Shown here: positions 21,050 through 33,479 of the stretch, piece by piece
Layout of the letters: every line of letters starts with the position of its first letter
Position numbering within the stretch: position 1 is the stretch's first letter
From: Selaginella moellendorffii
Lineage: Eukaryota; Streptophyta; Lycopodiopsida; Selaginellales; Selaginellaceae
Assembly: GCF_000143415.4 (NCBI RefSeq)
Contig: NW_003314310.1
Span: forward strand, 223,904 to 280,110
DNA length: 56,207 bases
Direction of reading: 5' to 3'
Made by a program: the position numbers and the translations under genes
Notes under the pieces: generated by a model
Seen by the model: the letters and a program-made list of their open reading frames with translations, nothing else
Databases searched by the model: none
Told to the model about the DNA's origin: nothing

Positions 21050-22358
21050 GTGCACTCAGCCTATGACCTCAAAATGGCTTTTTATACCTCTTTCATAGAG
21101 GTTGGATTCGGGCACACTACTGGATCATTTATTGTGTCATCATCATTCCCCGGAACAAATCGCATAGACATAGTTACTCCTGAGATTAAGCAGACTTCGG
21201 ATCAAATATGGCAGAGGAAATCTCAGGAGTTTGATACTTTGATGGCCTGCCACAAGGAGACACAAGCCTTTGTAGGCTGGATGTTCTTCATTATTAATGG
21301 AAACCACCAGTGGCTTGCATTTTGGAAGTGTATCCAAGAGAAGTTCCAAAACGATGACAAGTGATATATTTGTGTTCCAATGACACTTGTGGAGCCAAAG
21401 GATCAAAACCAAGTTGTGAGGCTCAACTTGGCATGTCACAAGATCAACATGTAAGAATCCCTTACTAGTAACTTTTGTTCACACAACCTATGTTATAGAC
21501 TTAATCAATTTGCTTTCCAAGCATATACCTTGTCCATGATATCGAGCACCTTCATTATGTTGGCATGCTTTCTCTCAAGGAAATTCAAACGTTGTATAGT
21601 CGTGAGGTTATGGAAGCAGTTCAAGCAAAGCTTGTAGCACGTAAAGGCCAAGAGTTGCTTACTTGGTATCAGGTGCCTATGGATTTTTTGGTTGCAGTCT
21701 GGGCAAAGGTGTCCTTTTCTTGCATGAACTTGAGTTTTTTACTCACAAGTTTTCCTTTTAGCCAATTGTCAAGGCAGAGCAAAACTCATATTTGAAGATT
21801 ATGCAAGTGACGGATGAGGTGCAAAAGAACCTTGAATTGCGACAAATTGAGCAACACATTTTGAACTTGAGGAAATCAAGGGTGAAGAAGCTACTTGTGA
21901 TTGCGGATATCTGATGCGATAAAGATTGGCTGGATTGCATTGCAAAGATATGCTCTTGTGGCAGTAAATCACTTTTATCTTTCTCATTCCACTTTGAAAT
22001 CCTTGTCCTTGAAGGAAATGGTAAAGCACCTAAAAAATTGATCTATAACATCGCAAAAAGCAAGCTCTCCTTCAATGAACAAACCTCATGCTTGGAGCTC
22101 CTCAACACTTGGCATCGTAACAATGATAAGAGGTTGGAGAGCAAACTTGAGAATGTGATGAAGAAGGAGCTCTATATCACTCAGCGTATTGCGGCTGCTG
22201 AGGAGCTATTTCAAGTATGGGATACGAAGTTCCTTACTAGTGCCTGCATTGGCATAACACTTCCAGAATATGTCCAAGCTTCCCTTCAAGAGTTTGGGGA
22301 TGGATGGCTTCCTGATGGCAGCTCAAGCTCCATGGATTTCAAGAACCAGTTAGGTTAA
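21050..22358 (+). pseudogene. ParB-like/methyltransferase-like gene, 5' and middle part (copy B)
   Basis: Three coding blocks separated by stops or introns. 21050-21364 has the ParB/Srx-like VGWMFFIINGNHQWLAFW. 21565-21795 and its continuation to about 21915 encode MLSLKEIQTLYSREVMEAVQ, then VTDEVQKNLELRQIEQHILN. 22038-22358 encodes LSFNEQTSCLELLNTWHRNN and ITQRIAAAEELFQVW and ends at DFKNQLG. Probable GT-AG introns lie between blocks. The domain order resembles the first half of the large gene at 42940-48517, which suggests a related family. Function unknown; possibly DNA-binding or modification. Confidence 0.5.
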
Positions 22359-23099
22359 CCATTTTTCTTATGCCGCATAGCATATAGGTATAATTCAAAA
22401 AATTGACTTGCTTATTTAATCATGGCTCCTTTGTAGGTATTTAAATCATTGCCCAGGTTCTCTAGTGTACACAGCAAGTGATTTTCTCAAGCTCTTAATT
22501 GGTGAGAAGAAACTTGGCATCTATGAGCCAAAGTTCCATTGTCTCACTGTGTGGGAGTGAGAACTTTGTCCATGGTACTTGGAGTTGTGGAGGCAAATGC
22601 CATCGTCACCTTTTGAGCTTGATCTCTACCTCAAGTGTCATCTAGGTTTGATGAGTAAATTTTCCTAGCAATAACTTATGTTTCTACTTTATTGTAAAGG
22701 CACTTTTGGAGGGAGTGGAGATGCCTCAAGATAGGGACAAGATTCATATTGAGCAGACCAAAGATTAACAAGTGGAGAACCTGGCTGAAAACTCTCCTGC
22801 CCTATCTCATCCTATAGTAGTTGCTCATTCCCCAAATCCTACTGCCGCTGGTCGTCCAGCCCCGAGTCAACTCCATAGTGAGGATGTCCAAGAGAGTAAG
22901 AACTTGATTTTCAATGACCTTGCTTATTGTAATTTGGTTATAGATGTTGGAGAAACCAGCCAACACTCTATACATTGATGTATAAATGCATTCTTTCCAT
23001 CCCTCCTTACTGCTACAAAGGATGACCTCCAAGAGTTATCTTCATCAGCTTCACATAAACATGTATGAAAAAAAACATGTATTAACTTTAATATTTCTT

Positions 23100-23938
23100 G
23101 GTTTTGAACACTATTCAAGTTCGCCCTCTTTCTCCTACGGGAAGTGTTGGCAATGTGGAAATAGTTATTGGGGACTACTTTCAGCTTTTCAACGACTTGA
23201 GCTGTGAGTTTTTATGTTTCATTGATGGCTGCGAGGATTGGGAATGATTAATACTTTCGACAATTACCTTATGTTCTTCTACTTTTCTGATGGTTTACCA
23301 CATTTACAAAGCCACACTCCATCCTAGAACATCCTTTGACCAGACACTCCATCCTGGCATCCAAGGTGTTGTGATATGAGGGCATTATGCTAGTCATTCT
23401 TCCCCGTTCTTTATTTTGGGGAGGTCTTCTTGCAACGATGGTGGTGAATGATGACTCTTGGTTGAGTTTACATCAGGATGCCTACTCTCAAACATCCTAG
23501 TCGAAACAAAAGAAGCAAGTGGCCGAATCCAAAAGGTTTGCATTTCCTTATTTTTCATATCTTAAATTGATTGCTTCTTTTCATTGTAGGTTTTAGTATG
23601 TAACTACCATGCTTTCTACTGCTACTCTTGCTATCATAGTATTACACGAGTTGATGAGTTTGTAGGTTTGGCATTGCCAGGATATGATAGCTCAATAGAT
23701 ATCATCCCGAATGTCATTGACAAGGACCATCATATAGAGTTCCCTAGCTATTGACATCATTCACCAAAGGCCATGCAAGTCCTCTTAGAGTTGTCTTGTC
23801 CTCCTAAGGGGATTGTGCTTGATGCTACAGTAAGTTTTGGTTCGATGGTGCTAGCAGCTAAAGAAACTAGCTGTGCAGCATTTGCACTAAAGAAGGAGAG
23901 TGCATTTGAAGGTGTTCTTGGGACATTTTATAACAGAT
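23100..23938 (+). pseudogene. Methyltransferase-like 3' part (copy B)
   Basis: Blocks in decayed frames: VRPLSPTGSVGNVEIVIGDY (about 23115-23190), TLAIIVLHELMS (about 23620) and, after DKDHHIEFP, VLLELSCPPKGIVLDATVSF with GSMVLAAKE to GTFYNR and a stop at 23938. The last block resembles the C-terminal SAM-binding strand of amino-methyltransferases (hydrophobic-D-x-T/S-x-x-F-G-S-x-x-x-A-A). It is the intact-site counterpart of 9591-9813. Confidence 0.5.
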
Positions 23939-24345
23939 GATACTAAAGTATAAATTTCTCATTATAGTAATTCCATCATGGTTGTGTATATTAAGTGGAT
24001 CGATGACATGGGTTATAATTTGTCATGTTATGCAGAAGGAATGGCACAAGCTTATATACAACAAGAGCCCATAGTTAGAGAGCATAATACTATACAAACT
24101 CCTCCTTTTGTGGATGTGGATGCCAAGGAAGACTAAGTTTAGTTTTTTTTTAATCAAATGTTTTAGTGGTAATATTTAGAGTTTCTTCTTTGACTTATGA
24201 TATTTATTTTCTTATTGAACTTATAATATTTAGCTTTTTCTTAGACTGAAAATATGTCTTAAATTTTACATAGAATTGTTGGTTTGTCCTGAACCAATCA
24301 TTTAAACATCAACTTTTGTATATAATGGACTATATTGACTTTCAG

Positions 24346-24503
24346 GTTCCACACCACTGTCCTATAGACACATGGCATGTGATACATTGTATATGACATG
24401 TGGCACATGGAGGGTTTAGGTTCCGCTTCGTGGTGTTATCCTATGGTAAATCACCATAGGATAAAGGGTAAAAACTATGTATGTTACAGTTGGTATCAGA
24501 AAA
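24346..24503 (+). repeat. Possible LTR end with tRNA-Met primer site
   Basis: TGTTACAGTTGGTATCAGA at about 24483-24501 has the form LTR end plus initiator-tRNA-Met primer site. Upstream is a perfect palindrome CCTATGGT...ACCATAGG at about 24441. The LTR start is not defined and it does not match the chromovirus LTR at 30132. Confidence 0.35.
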
Positions 24504-27351
24504 TGAGTCTCAGCGAGTACTATTCAATGAGTTTGGGCAACTAGTCTCGTTGCATACGCAGAGATGAAAATGATGATCCGAGTGGGTACATGTTTGGGTG
24601 TAAAGGCTTCGCAATTGTTCCTTAGGTATGGATTTTGTTACCTTTTTGTACCATATTATATGAGCTTTCGCTTGGACTTATAAGAGGGATTGAGATGTTC
24701 CGTTTGCATGAGTTTATGCTAGAGCTTGTGAGTGAGGCACATTAGCAACTCGAAGATACACTTTGAGTTGGCAGGATTAATGTTAGCTTATCGGTGGTTC
24801 CATGAGTTGTTCCAGTGGTTCCATGAATTGTTCCAAGTATTGTGAGTGAAAGTAAACCTTCTCTAGGTTTGTTATAAGTGGTAAATAGGCTGGTTCGTAA
24901 CTATTTAGCACAGCACTAGTGGATCCTTCCTAGGCATGATTACAAGTGGATCAATCAAGACTATAGGGATTAATCTATTGGTTTAAGTAGTCATTGCTGT
25001 GCTTTCTTATAAACTTTTCTTGGATTGGACTGAAGGCAGTGCGAACGCAAGCTTGAGGTTTAGTTAAAGATGAGACTGAAAAGAGAGTTGTCAAGGACGA
25101 AGGATCAAACACATAAATCATTTTCTCTCCTTGGAGATATGATTTACAATGAGGTGTGACTCATTGCTCATGTTCACAATATGCAATCAAGAGTCTCTAC
25201 CTTGATGCATGTTGGAATTGATGGTCTTACAAATGATGATTTATGTGATGAATAGCAGTGAAACGCTATACCATTTTGTCTAGGCTTGCTATTGAAAGAC
25301 TTGGGTTGCAATGCTCAATTCTTTTCCAAGGAACCTTGTTGTTGCTCCTTGAGTAGCTCAGTCTTGGATTAGTTTTAAGTTTGGTAAAAAAGAGAGTGGC
25401 ATGAGCTTGTCTGTGTTGTGAACAAAAGTTAGTGGTATTGGGTGTTATAAATTTCTATCAATGAGGTGTAGCATTTATGTTGCATTTTGTTGAATTGAGT
25501 TGGCACTTGATAGTCACATAAATCTTTAAAGTAGTGACATGGGCATTGCTCGTAGTGTTGCTCAATTGATGATCAAGTCATTGTGATATTTATATCATAT
25601 CCATGTGATTGTGAGTAATGTGTTTACGAAGTTGTTTGGTTAAACAATGATTAACCCCAAAGTGGTTGATAGTGAAGCTAGTCTATTTGCACGTAGTAGC
25701 ATTGTAGTAGCTTTAACTGGATTTTCGGTGGTGGTCCATTATGCTAAGTTTAAGTTGGTATGTTGTTTCCTTGAGTTTGCCCATTAAGGTGTTGGAAAAG
25801 GGTTATAGCATTCATTTGCTATAGCTTGTCGGTTTATCCGTTAGCATTTGGAGTAGATTATTGGATGGAAGAGTGTAGTTAAAGCATTGACATCACTAAC
25901 ACTTGTGTTAGTAGAAGTGGCATTGTTGTTCAAGTGATAAGGAATTTTCCTTAAAGCTTGATTTTCCATGTCATTTTTCTTGTTAATGTTTAGGCTTCAC
26001 ATTGGATCTTGAAAGTGATTGAAGAAGAGAGTTAGTGCAATGTGGATATCTGAAGATGTGGTCTTTGTGATCAAGCTTTAGATATTTATTTTACATTTTA
26101 CGGATGTCGGTGTTAGATGTCAGAAAAAAAATGGGCAAAGATGTTTGAGGCTTAAGCATACTATGGGTCATGAGAATTGATGTTGAGGTGAATCTATGTG
26201 AAGTTGTAGGTAGGAGGAAGTTGGTTGAGTCTTGAAAGTTTGTATTCTTGGACTGAGAGTCATTTTTTCTCTGGGATGGAAAATTTTCCATAAATTATTT
26301 TAAGCTTTTTCAATAGCTGATCTGTTGATCACTTTGCTCGAAAACCATTCCATTTTCGTAAGCCAGTACAAACTAGTGAAGGGGTTAGAGTTGCTTTTGG
26401 TTGGCTTAAACCTTAATAGATAGTTTGTATGATGTAACCCGAAAAGGATGTTGACTTTTGGATCTAAAACAATTGAGTTGGATAGAGTCTGGAGTTAGTG
26501 TAAAAAAGTGGCTGTTGCGCTTTTTTAAGAAGGGTGACCTTTGTGCTTTTCTTCTATAGCATTATGCTTGGTGGCAAGTTGCATTTTGCATTTTGTTAAG
26601 ACTCTATGAGAGTAGTGAGCTCTCACTAATCTTGACTTGGTCTTGGTGGTCTTGTACCTTGGCTGAGGATGGTGATATCCAACTTAGTTGTTTGAGGTTG
26701 AGATGTTGGTACCCATACTATAGCTTTGTCTATGAAGAGGTTGTGTATCGATTTGAGTCCATCTCATGGTCTTCACTTTAGTTTCGACCAAGTGTTGATC
26801 ATGCATAGCTAGCCTCTTCAATGCATGCTCGGAGCTATTGGCTAAATGTGTTGGTGAGCTTATTACTGTTAAATTGGATTTGAGTAGTCATTTAATTCGT
26901 GTTTGTCCATGAACCTTTATCTCATGTTTGAGGTATTACATTCATGTTGGATAAGTATATGACTTGATGATATGAGTTTAGTGTTTGGGTCTTGTAAAGG
27001 TAAGTTGAAAAGTGATTGTTGGTTGCTTTGTGACTAGTGATTACTTGTAGACTTTGTCAAGGATTTTTGATACTTGCTTCACTCGATGAAGGTTTAGTAG
27101 TGATGGGTTTGCTTTATCGGATGGTGTTGCGGAGGATCATGTCGTTAAACTTGCATGGGTTTTCCATGTTAGCATATCAACTCTACCTCTGTCGATATCA
27201 TTTAGTTGCGTTCAGTTTGTAATGCTGGATTTCATTGAGTCTTGAACGTGGTGATTTACTCCTTGATGAAGTGTTATCTATAACTGAGTATTGTTGAAGA
27301 ACTAATCTCGGATACCAAGTAAAGTATCTTTGACTTTGGTTAGCTTGGTTG
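24504..27351. other. Decayed sequence without recognisable gene
   Basis: About 2.8 kb, rich in G and T and poor in C on the plus strand, with stops in all frames. It follows a possible primer site, so it may be the internal region of an old retroelement. I recognise no protein motif. Confidence 0.4.
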
Positions 27352-28121
27352 CTAGAGAACTTTAGGTGGTGATTCACTCTTGCTTATTTCTAGCTTTGTT
27401 ATGGTGTTGATAGCATTGAAGTGATGCTTTATCATTGACATTGTTGGTGTTGAAATTTGAGTGAAATGAGATGTCTCTCTGAAAAATTGATATTGAGTTT
27501 CATTAGTCTCAAGCTTCGTGTATAGGCCGTATTTCCACAGCTTTGCCAGCACCTTGCACACATGCTTGTTGTGCTCCTCTTGAGTTCTTGAGTAGATGAG
27601 GATGTCATCGAAGTAGACGATCACCATCTGATCAAGAAACTCTCAAAAGATGTCGTTTGCCATATGTTGAAAACTGTTGGAGCATTTTTCAAGCCAAACA
27701 GCATGACAGTGTACTCAGAGTGGCCATAGTAGGTTCGAAATGCAGTCTTCCATTCATCACCAGGCTGGATCTAAATCAAATTGTATGCTCTACAGAGGTA
27801 GATCTTGGTGAAGAAGCGGGCACCATCGAGGCGTTCCAACAAGTCCGAGATCAGGGGCAGCAGATAACAATTCCGAATAGTCACCTTGTTCAAACCTCAG
27901 TAGTCAATGACTAGCCGCAATCTCCCATCCTTCTTCTTGACAAAGAAGACAGGTGCTCCAGCTAGGGACTGCAAATGTTGAATATACCCCGATGCAAGGT
28001 TCTCGTCCACATACTTTTTGAGGGCCTTAAGCTCGAACGGGGATAACCTGTAGATAGGCCCCCACGGAAGTGACACTCCTTCCTGTAAATCAATGGGACA
28101 GTTGTAAAGCCAGTTTCCCAT
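27352..28121 (-). pseudogene. Chromovirus reverse transcriptase, inverted segment
   Basis: Minus-strand RT. It starts at 28121 with RLSPFELKALKKYVDENLAS and FFVKKKDGRLRLVIDY, continues through broken frames ([30 protein letters not shown]) and ends with the catalytic [18 protein letters not shown] near 27560-27627. It is oriented opposite to the adjoining RNase H and integrase, which start at 28130 on the plus strand. In an intact element RT runs straight into RNase H, so this piece is best explained as an in-place inversion. Confidence 0.8.
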
Positions 28122-28128
28122 CGGTGTT

Positions 28129-28520
28129 ATGCTGTCTCAACTCAAAGCGGATCAGGAATTTCATCCAGTCGCTTTCCATTCTCAAAAATTCCAGCCTATG
28201 GAGATCAATTATGAAATCCACGACAAGGAGCCCCTTGCTATTGTGGATTCCTTTGGAGAGTGGTGTCATTTCTTGGAGGGGCGAGCCATCAAACAACGGT
28301 CTGGATGGATCACAAAAGTCTCAAGTTCTTTGCCACTTCCCAAGTTTTGAGCCATCGTCAGGCAAGGTGGGCACAATTCCTGAGTCGGTTTAACTTTGTT
28401 AGAAAGTACAAACCTGGAAAGCTTCAGGGCCTTCCTGATGCTCTTTCAAGGAGCTCCTATCTCAGTCTCAGGCTTGGTAATCCTGCCTTCGATCAACAGG
28501 ATTAGGTTATCCTCGGTCTT
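28129..28520 (+). pseudogene. Chromovirus RNase H remnant
   Basis: [20 protein letters not shown] and [15 protein letters not shown] followed, after a frame change, by [40 protein letters not shown] and [15 protein letters not shown]. These are typical chromovirus RNase H to integrase linker motifs. The first catalytic Asp region lies at the inversion junction and is lost. Confidence 0.8.
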
Positions 28521-29330
28521 GATCAGCTTCAAATTATAGCAATTTCCCTGGCCCCTCAGGACTCCTCCTTGATGGACGTGATCAGAAACGATCTTCAATC
28601 TGATGACCTCGCCAATGGCATTTTCCCCCATCTTTAGGCTGGACAATCAGTGACTCCTGACTGCCGGCAATTTGACGAGTTTGAGTTCTTAGATGGCTTG
28701 TTGTACCATGGGGAGCAGCTTTACGTTCCTGAAGGTGATGCTCGAAGGTTGGTCCTGATGGTGTGCCACAATAACCCGACTGCTGGTCACTTCAGCATTG
28801 TGAAAACCTATAAGCTGGTTGCACGGGATTTTTGGTGGCCTCACATAGATGACTACATCAAAGCTTTTGTTACCTCCTGTGACACTTGCACCCGAAATAA
28901 GGTACCTTGCGACCTTCCTTCAAGTTTGCTTCGTTCCCTTCTAGTCCCTTCAGGTCCTTGGGAATCCATCTCCATGGATTTCTTGAGTGATCTTTTGAGT
29001 TCTAGAGGCTTCAACAGCATTTTAGTCATGGTGGATCACTTCACAAAGATGGCGCACTTCCTGCCATGTAATAAGGAGTTTTCGGGTGAGGACATGGCAA
29101 AACTAGTATTCAGGGAAATTTTCCAACTTCATGGGATTCCTGCAAATGTGGTTTCGGATTGGGGACCTCATTTCATCTCTCATTTTTGGCAACGGTTCTT
29201 GCAGTTGCTTGGAGTGAAAGCCAACCTCTCTTCGGCATATCATCCTCAAACTAATGGACAATCCAAGCGAACGATTTAGACGTTGGAACAATTCCTAAGG
29301 TGCTTCATCAACTATCATCAGGATGATTAG
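28521..29330 (+). CDS. Chromovirus integrase (partial)
   Basis: 209-codon open frame at 28650-29279. The HHCC zinc domain has CHNNPTAGHFSIVKTYKLVA and FVTSCDTCTRNK. The catalytic core has SISMDFLSDLLSSRGF (first Asp), then MVDHFTKMAHFLPC, then IPANVVSDWGPHFISHFWQR (second Asp; the usual DRG is DWG), and AYHPQTNGQSKRTI, where the catalytic Glu is replaced in 'QSKRT' (usually QTER). The frame is closed by TAG at 29277. Likely inactive. Confidence 0.88.
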
Positions 29331-30000
29331 TTCGATATCCTTCTCCTTGCTGAGTTCTCCTATAACAACTCCGTTCACTCCTCCCTTCAAGTTTCCCCCT
29401 TCTTTGCAAACTCTGGCCGAAATCCCCGATTCAATCTCTCACTTCCTTCTCCATCTGAATCCTCTTGTTCAAATCCCCGCTCTGAGGCATTTGTTTCCAA
29501 CCTCTAGGAAATCCACAACTCCATCTCCTTCCACCTCCATCATGCTCAGGAATCTCACAAAATATTCGCTAATGTCCATCGTCAGGATTGTCCCCCTTAC
29601 AATTTCGAGGATAAAGTTTGGCTCGTCTGGCAAAATATCTCCACCACCAGGCCATGTCCCAAACTCAATTTTAAATGCCTTGGTCCTTTCCCTATCATTG
29701 CTATCATTAATCCTGTCACTTATCACTTTGCACTTCCCTCCTCATATCAAATTCACCCCGTTTTTCACTCCTCTTTCCTTAAACTTTATATTTCCAATCC
29801 TATTCCAAATCAGGTCATTCCTCCGCCTCCACCAGTGCAGCTCGAGGATGGGTCTGAGTACAAGGTTCAAGACATCCTTGATTCCAAGATCTCAGGGTCT
29901 AAACTCTATTATCTGGTAGACTGGAACGGTTATGGACCTGAGGAACACACTTGGGAACCTGCGGACAATCTAATTCATTCTCCTGACCTTGTTTAGGACT
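29331..30000 (+). pseudogene. Integrase C-terminus and chromodomain
   Basis: Frame-broken tail of the integrase, then a readable chromodomain at about 29830-29995: the segment from YKVQDILDSKISGSKLYYLV to WNGYGPEEHTWEPADNL contains the aromatic positions expected of a chromodomain (Y/V, W and the 'W-E-P-x-x-N-L' end). This places the element among chromoviruses. A TAG follows the domain. Confidence 0.85.
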
Positions 30001-30131
30001 TTCACTGCCTCTATCTTTCTTGTCCTAGTCCTTATTCTTTTCATTCTCCATCTTCCGTCCCTCGACGCCCATTTCATCCTCCTCTTCATTCTCATTTATG
30101 TCCTCATTCCACTCATTCTTGAGGAGGTGTT

Positions 30132-30491
30132 GTCAGGAATCCCCCAATTCTTGCCACATTCCTAACTCTTGCCGGATTCCTGACCCGCAGACCACATTCC
30201 TAACTCTTGAGACACTTCCTTATTCCTAACTCTTTGATTTCCCATATGATTCCTGATTCTCGAACCACATTCCTAATGATGATGTGGTGCCTCCTCAACC
30301 TCAACTATATTTAGGCCATCCTCGATCCAAGAGTGGTGGAGCTTCATCAACCTATAGTATATATAGGTTAGCTTTGTTCCATTTCTCCACAATCTAAATC
30401 AATGCCATTCTAAGGCTTCTTCTTTGTCTCCACTAACTTTTCTCTTTGTCTTCTACATTTTCCAGTCCTAATCTTGTTGGGGGTCTTGACA
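30132..30491 (+). repeat. 3' LTR of chromovirus
   Basis: 360 bp from TGTCAGGAATCC to GGGGGTCTTGACA, with TG...CA ends and inverted TGTCA/TGACA termini. It is preceded by the purine tract TGAGGAGGTGT at 30121-30131 and follows the chromodomain at the expected place. It contains TATATATAGG near 30356 as a possible promoter. No 5' partner is seen in the window. Confidence 0.8.
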
Positions 30492-33430
30492 GATGTCAGT
30501 CTCTAGAAATCACTCAAACTGGTACTTCATTGGATTTTTTCAGTGTGCAAGATTGATGCAAAGTGAATGGAAGTTAACAAAGGCACAGGTATCATTAAGA
30601 ATGGTGTAGCCAGTGTTTGTACTTTAAAATTATCATCTATCATCAACCAAGTTACAGTGTTCCTAAATTTCAAAGAAGATACGAAGATGATTAGAATGCC
30701 TCCTTTGAACTATCAATATGAGTGTTTCATAGAGAAAAAAGAAGAAAATAAAAATGAATTCCTCAAAGACTATCAAGCTTAAAGTGAAAGAAAGTATTTT
30801 CCTTGCTTGAAGTGAAGCCAAAGTTTGGTGGAGAGTCTTGTATGAGACTTTGAGGTTATAATAAAACAATGGATAAATACAACTATGCAGCAAGCTTATA
30901 GATAATATATTGTACAAATAGAAAATAAAAGCACACTGTGGAATAGAAAATGAAAGTGCATAATACTTTAATCAGCCTTGAAGGTGACAACTTTTGGTGA
31001 GCTCTAATAAGAAGTGGTCTGTTGGTGGCTTCTATCTCTCTAAAATTTTGATTGCCCCAAGCATCCGAGTAGAAGTGAACATTTTTAGAAAATAACTAGA
31101 AGTGAGACCATATGCTTGGTCTATATAAGTGTCCTCCATGCAAACATTTTGGGGGTGGCCACTATCTGGATAGAATTGGCCATGGATCCACAAAGTTTGA
31201 AAGAACGTTCATTCATTCTCGCAATTGGTGATACCAACCAGTATCTCGCATTTATTTCTTGACCTAAACTTTTTGCAAACATAGCAGCCACAACAAATAG
31301 AAATTTCTTGAGGGTTTTCAGGGATGAAGTGGCCATGCACCTATTGACAAAACATGCACTATGAACCACTAGTAAACATCAAATTGAGTGGAAATCATAA
31401 TTGCCATACCAAGATAGTACATATATAAGAAGTGGCTCACCACCTGAATGAAGATGTAGATCTACAATATGAACACATGCATATTGTGTTTCCTCAAAGG
31501 AAGCAATCAAATTCCATACGCTACGGTCTAAAATGCTATATAATTTGCCCTTAGCTAAAAAATCCCATTACAAACCCATAACTAAATAAAAACATTCTAA
31601 AATTAAGTAGTACAGGGCACTTGGCTGGAAGTGTGTGTGTGAATGCCTGGATCTGGCCATAGAGAAGGTTTAAAAAGAAAAAAAGCCAAGTGCCAATACT
31701 TGCTAAAATAGCAAAAGGACTTTAAAAATGTAATGGTTGTTTGAAGTCTTTTTGCACACTTATTCCTCAAGTTGTAAAGCACTATATTGGAATAGACTAA
31801 GTACCTAAAGCATTAAGCTGTGTAGGGTGCTTAGATCCTAGAAAGAAAGTGATTAAATTCTGCCTTATCAAGATGAACACAAACTTGGCTCACTAAGAAA
31901 AAGAGGTGCCATGGCAACCAACATTTACCTAATATAACAATAGCAAATGTTCTAACTGTTAGCTATCCGAATCTTTATATGGTAGAGCCAAAAGCAACAC
32001 TTAAGAGTTCTATGGTGACATCCAACACAAGCTTGTATGCAAGCAAGTGATGGATCCAAGCTTCCATATCTACATCACCTAGAACTTGTTGCTACTGTGA
32101 AGAGATATCATCTGGCAATGACTGGTAATTATAATCTACATGGTCTTGAGACCCCACATTAGAATCACTGGCTACCACTGCCATTGGAAAGAGAGATCCT
32201 AAATGAGGCAATTGATTAACTTTGGGTTAATCACAGCCATTGGCCCAAAGCCCTACTTAATTTTTGCCATGTCATTAGGCACATGCAAAACTTGCAATAG
32301 CTTTTTCGCTTGATAGGACAAATGACAGGTGTAGTCATGGTCAACACTTTGCATGCGACACATGTTGCAGTGCCTTCCTCTCCCGCTGCGCCCCACGCAG
32401 CTTGGCCTGTCATTCAATGCAGCAAACATCAGCACTCCCTCCACCAGCACCCCATTCTCTGGTTGGATGCACAATCCTAGCTTGTCCGCTTGTGCTGTGA
32501 GCCCGAGGGTGGCAGGACTGGGAAATGCCCCTCATCTTTCTTCTACGGGATGCAGCTCTTGCAGCTCACCACGCAATCATTGAATTCATCCACCACCTTG
32601 TTCTTGAAAATGTCTCCGCATTGTATCTGAAAGTATTCGTGAATCACAACGATCAATCGATCCAAAAGAAGTTTTACAGAAAATCTCAAGACTTACCTGG
32701 CACTCAGTCTCATCAGGTCAATCGTTACAAGTTTGCAAGCATAGAGGATTTGAAATGCATCAAGCAAGCTCCAATCTAGAGAGAGAGAAAAAAACACTTG
32801 TCTTTCTTGAAGGACAAAAGAGAAGAATAAAATTACCGGCATTGCTTCCTGAAAAACTCCTAGCGATCCTAGAAGACAATCTTGAGAAGTATAACCTGCT
32901 TATAGTTTTTCTTTGGCTGCTTGATCCCCAATCTTTCTACAGCCCTCTTGCTCAAGCAATGCTGCTGCCAGGCGAGCCTAGTACCTAGAGGAGCACAGCA
33001 TTCATCGCAAAAATGGATAAAAAGAAAATGAGAGAAAGATACCTGGTCACCACATCTAGAACTCTTCCAAACTGGCACATTGTCATGAAATCCAGCACCT
33101 GCCCAAAGATCTTAAACATCTCCATGCCGAAGATCTTGTTGCTATGGCCAATGAACACTATGTTCCAGTTGAGTAGTGCGTCTGGATGCTGTGACACCTT
33201 GCTCCACCACCAGGAGGATGATCGATCCTGCTCTAGTCGCTAGATCTTCCTCATGGCCTTGGGCTGCTGCTGCTGCTCGAGCAATCTTGATGCCTAGATG
33301 ATAGTTGTTGTCACGGTCAACACTTTGCATGCGACACACATCACTGCGCCTTCTTCTCCCACCCCATGCAGATTGGCTGCCTCTCAATGGCCGGGAGCAA
33401 ACATTAGCGTGATTATTCACTAACATATGG
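30492..33430. other. No recognised gene; one duplicated segment
   Basis: Mostly AT-rich sequence. 32338-32433 and 33314-33410 share the block GTCAACACTTTGCATGCGAC and following GC-rich sequence, a direct duplication about 975 bp apart. A 82-codon stretch on the minus strand (31121-31369, with NARYWLVSPIARMNERSFKL) is codon-like but not recognised. Confidence 0.45.
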
Positions 33431-33479
33431 TTAAAGAAATAACCCCTTTACAGTTACCCCCTTATCAGACAGCTGCGAT

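Larger units (their letters stand above)
20668..24345 (+). repeat. Right arm of large inverted repeat, copy B of ParB/methyltransferase-like gene
   Basis: Reverse complement of 9165-9818 plus 14677-17492. It retains the uninterrupted sequence (GAATGTCATTGACAAGG around 23710) where the gypsy G3 inserted in the other arm. It is bounded at both sides by the near-palindrome TTGGTTCAGGACGAACCAA (20878) and its reversed form (24281). Plus-strand gene pieces run from the ParB-like block through helical blocks to the methyltransferase-like tail. Confidence 0.85.

Noticed and set aside
24378-24412. ATGGCATGTG...CACATGGC-like sequence resembling the 22-bp palindrome
   Set aside because: The two halves are separated by unrelated bases and the GGCC centre is absent. 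Treated as chance or part of an LTR.
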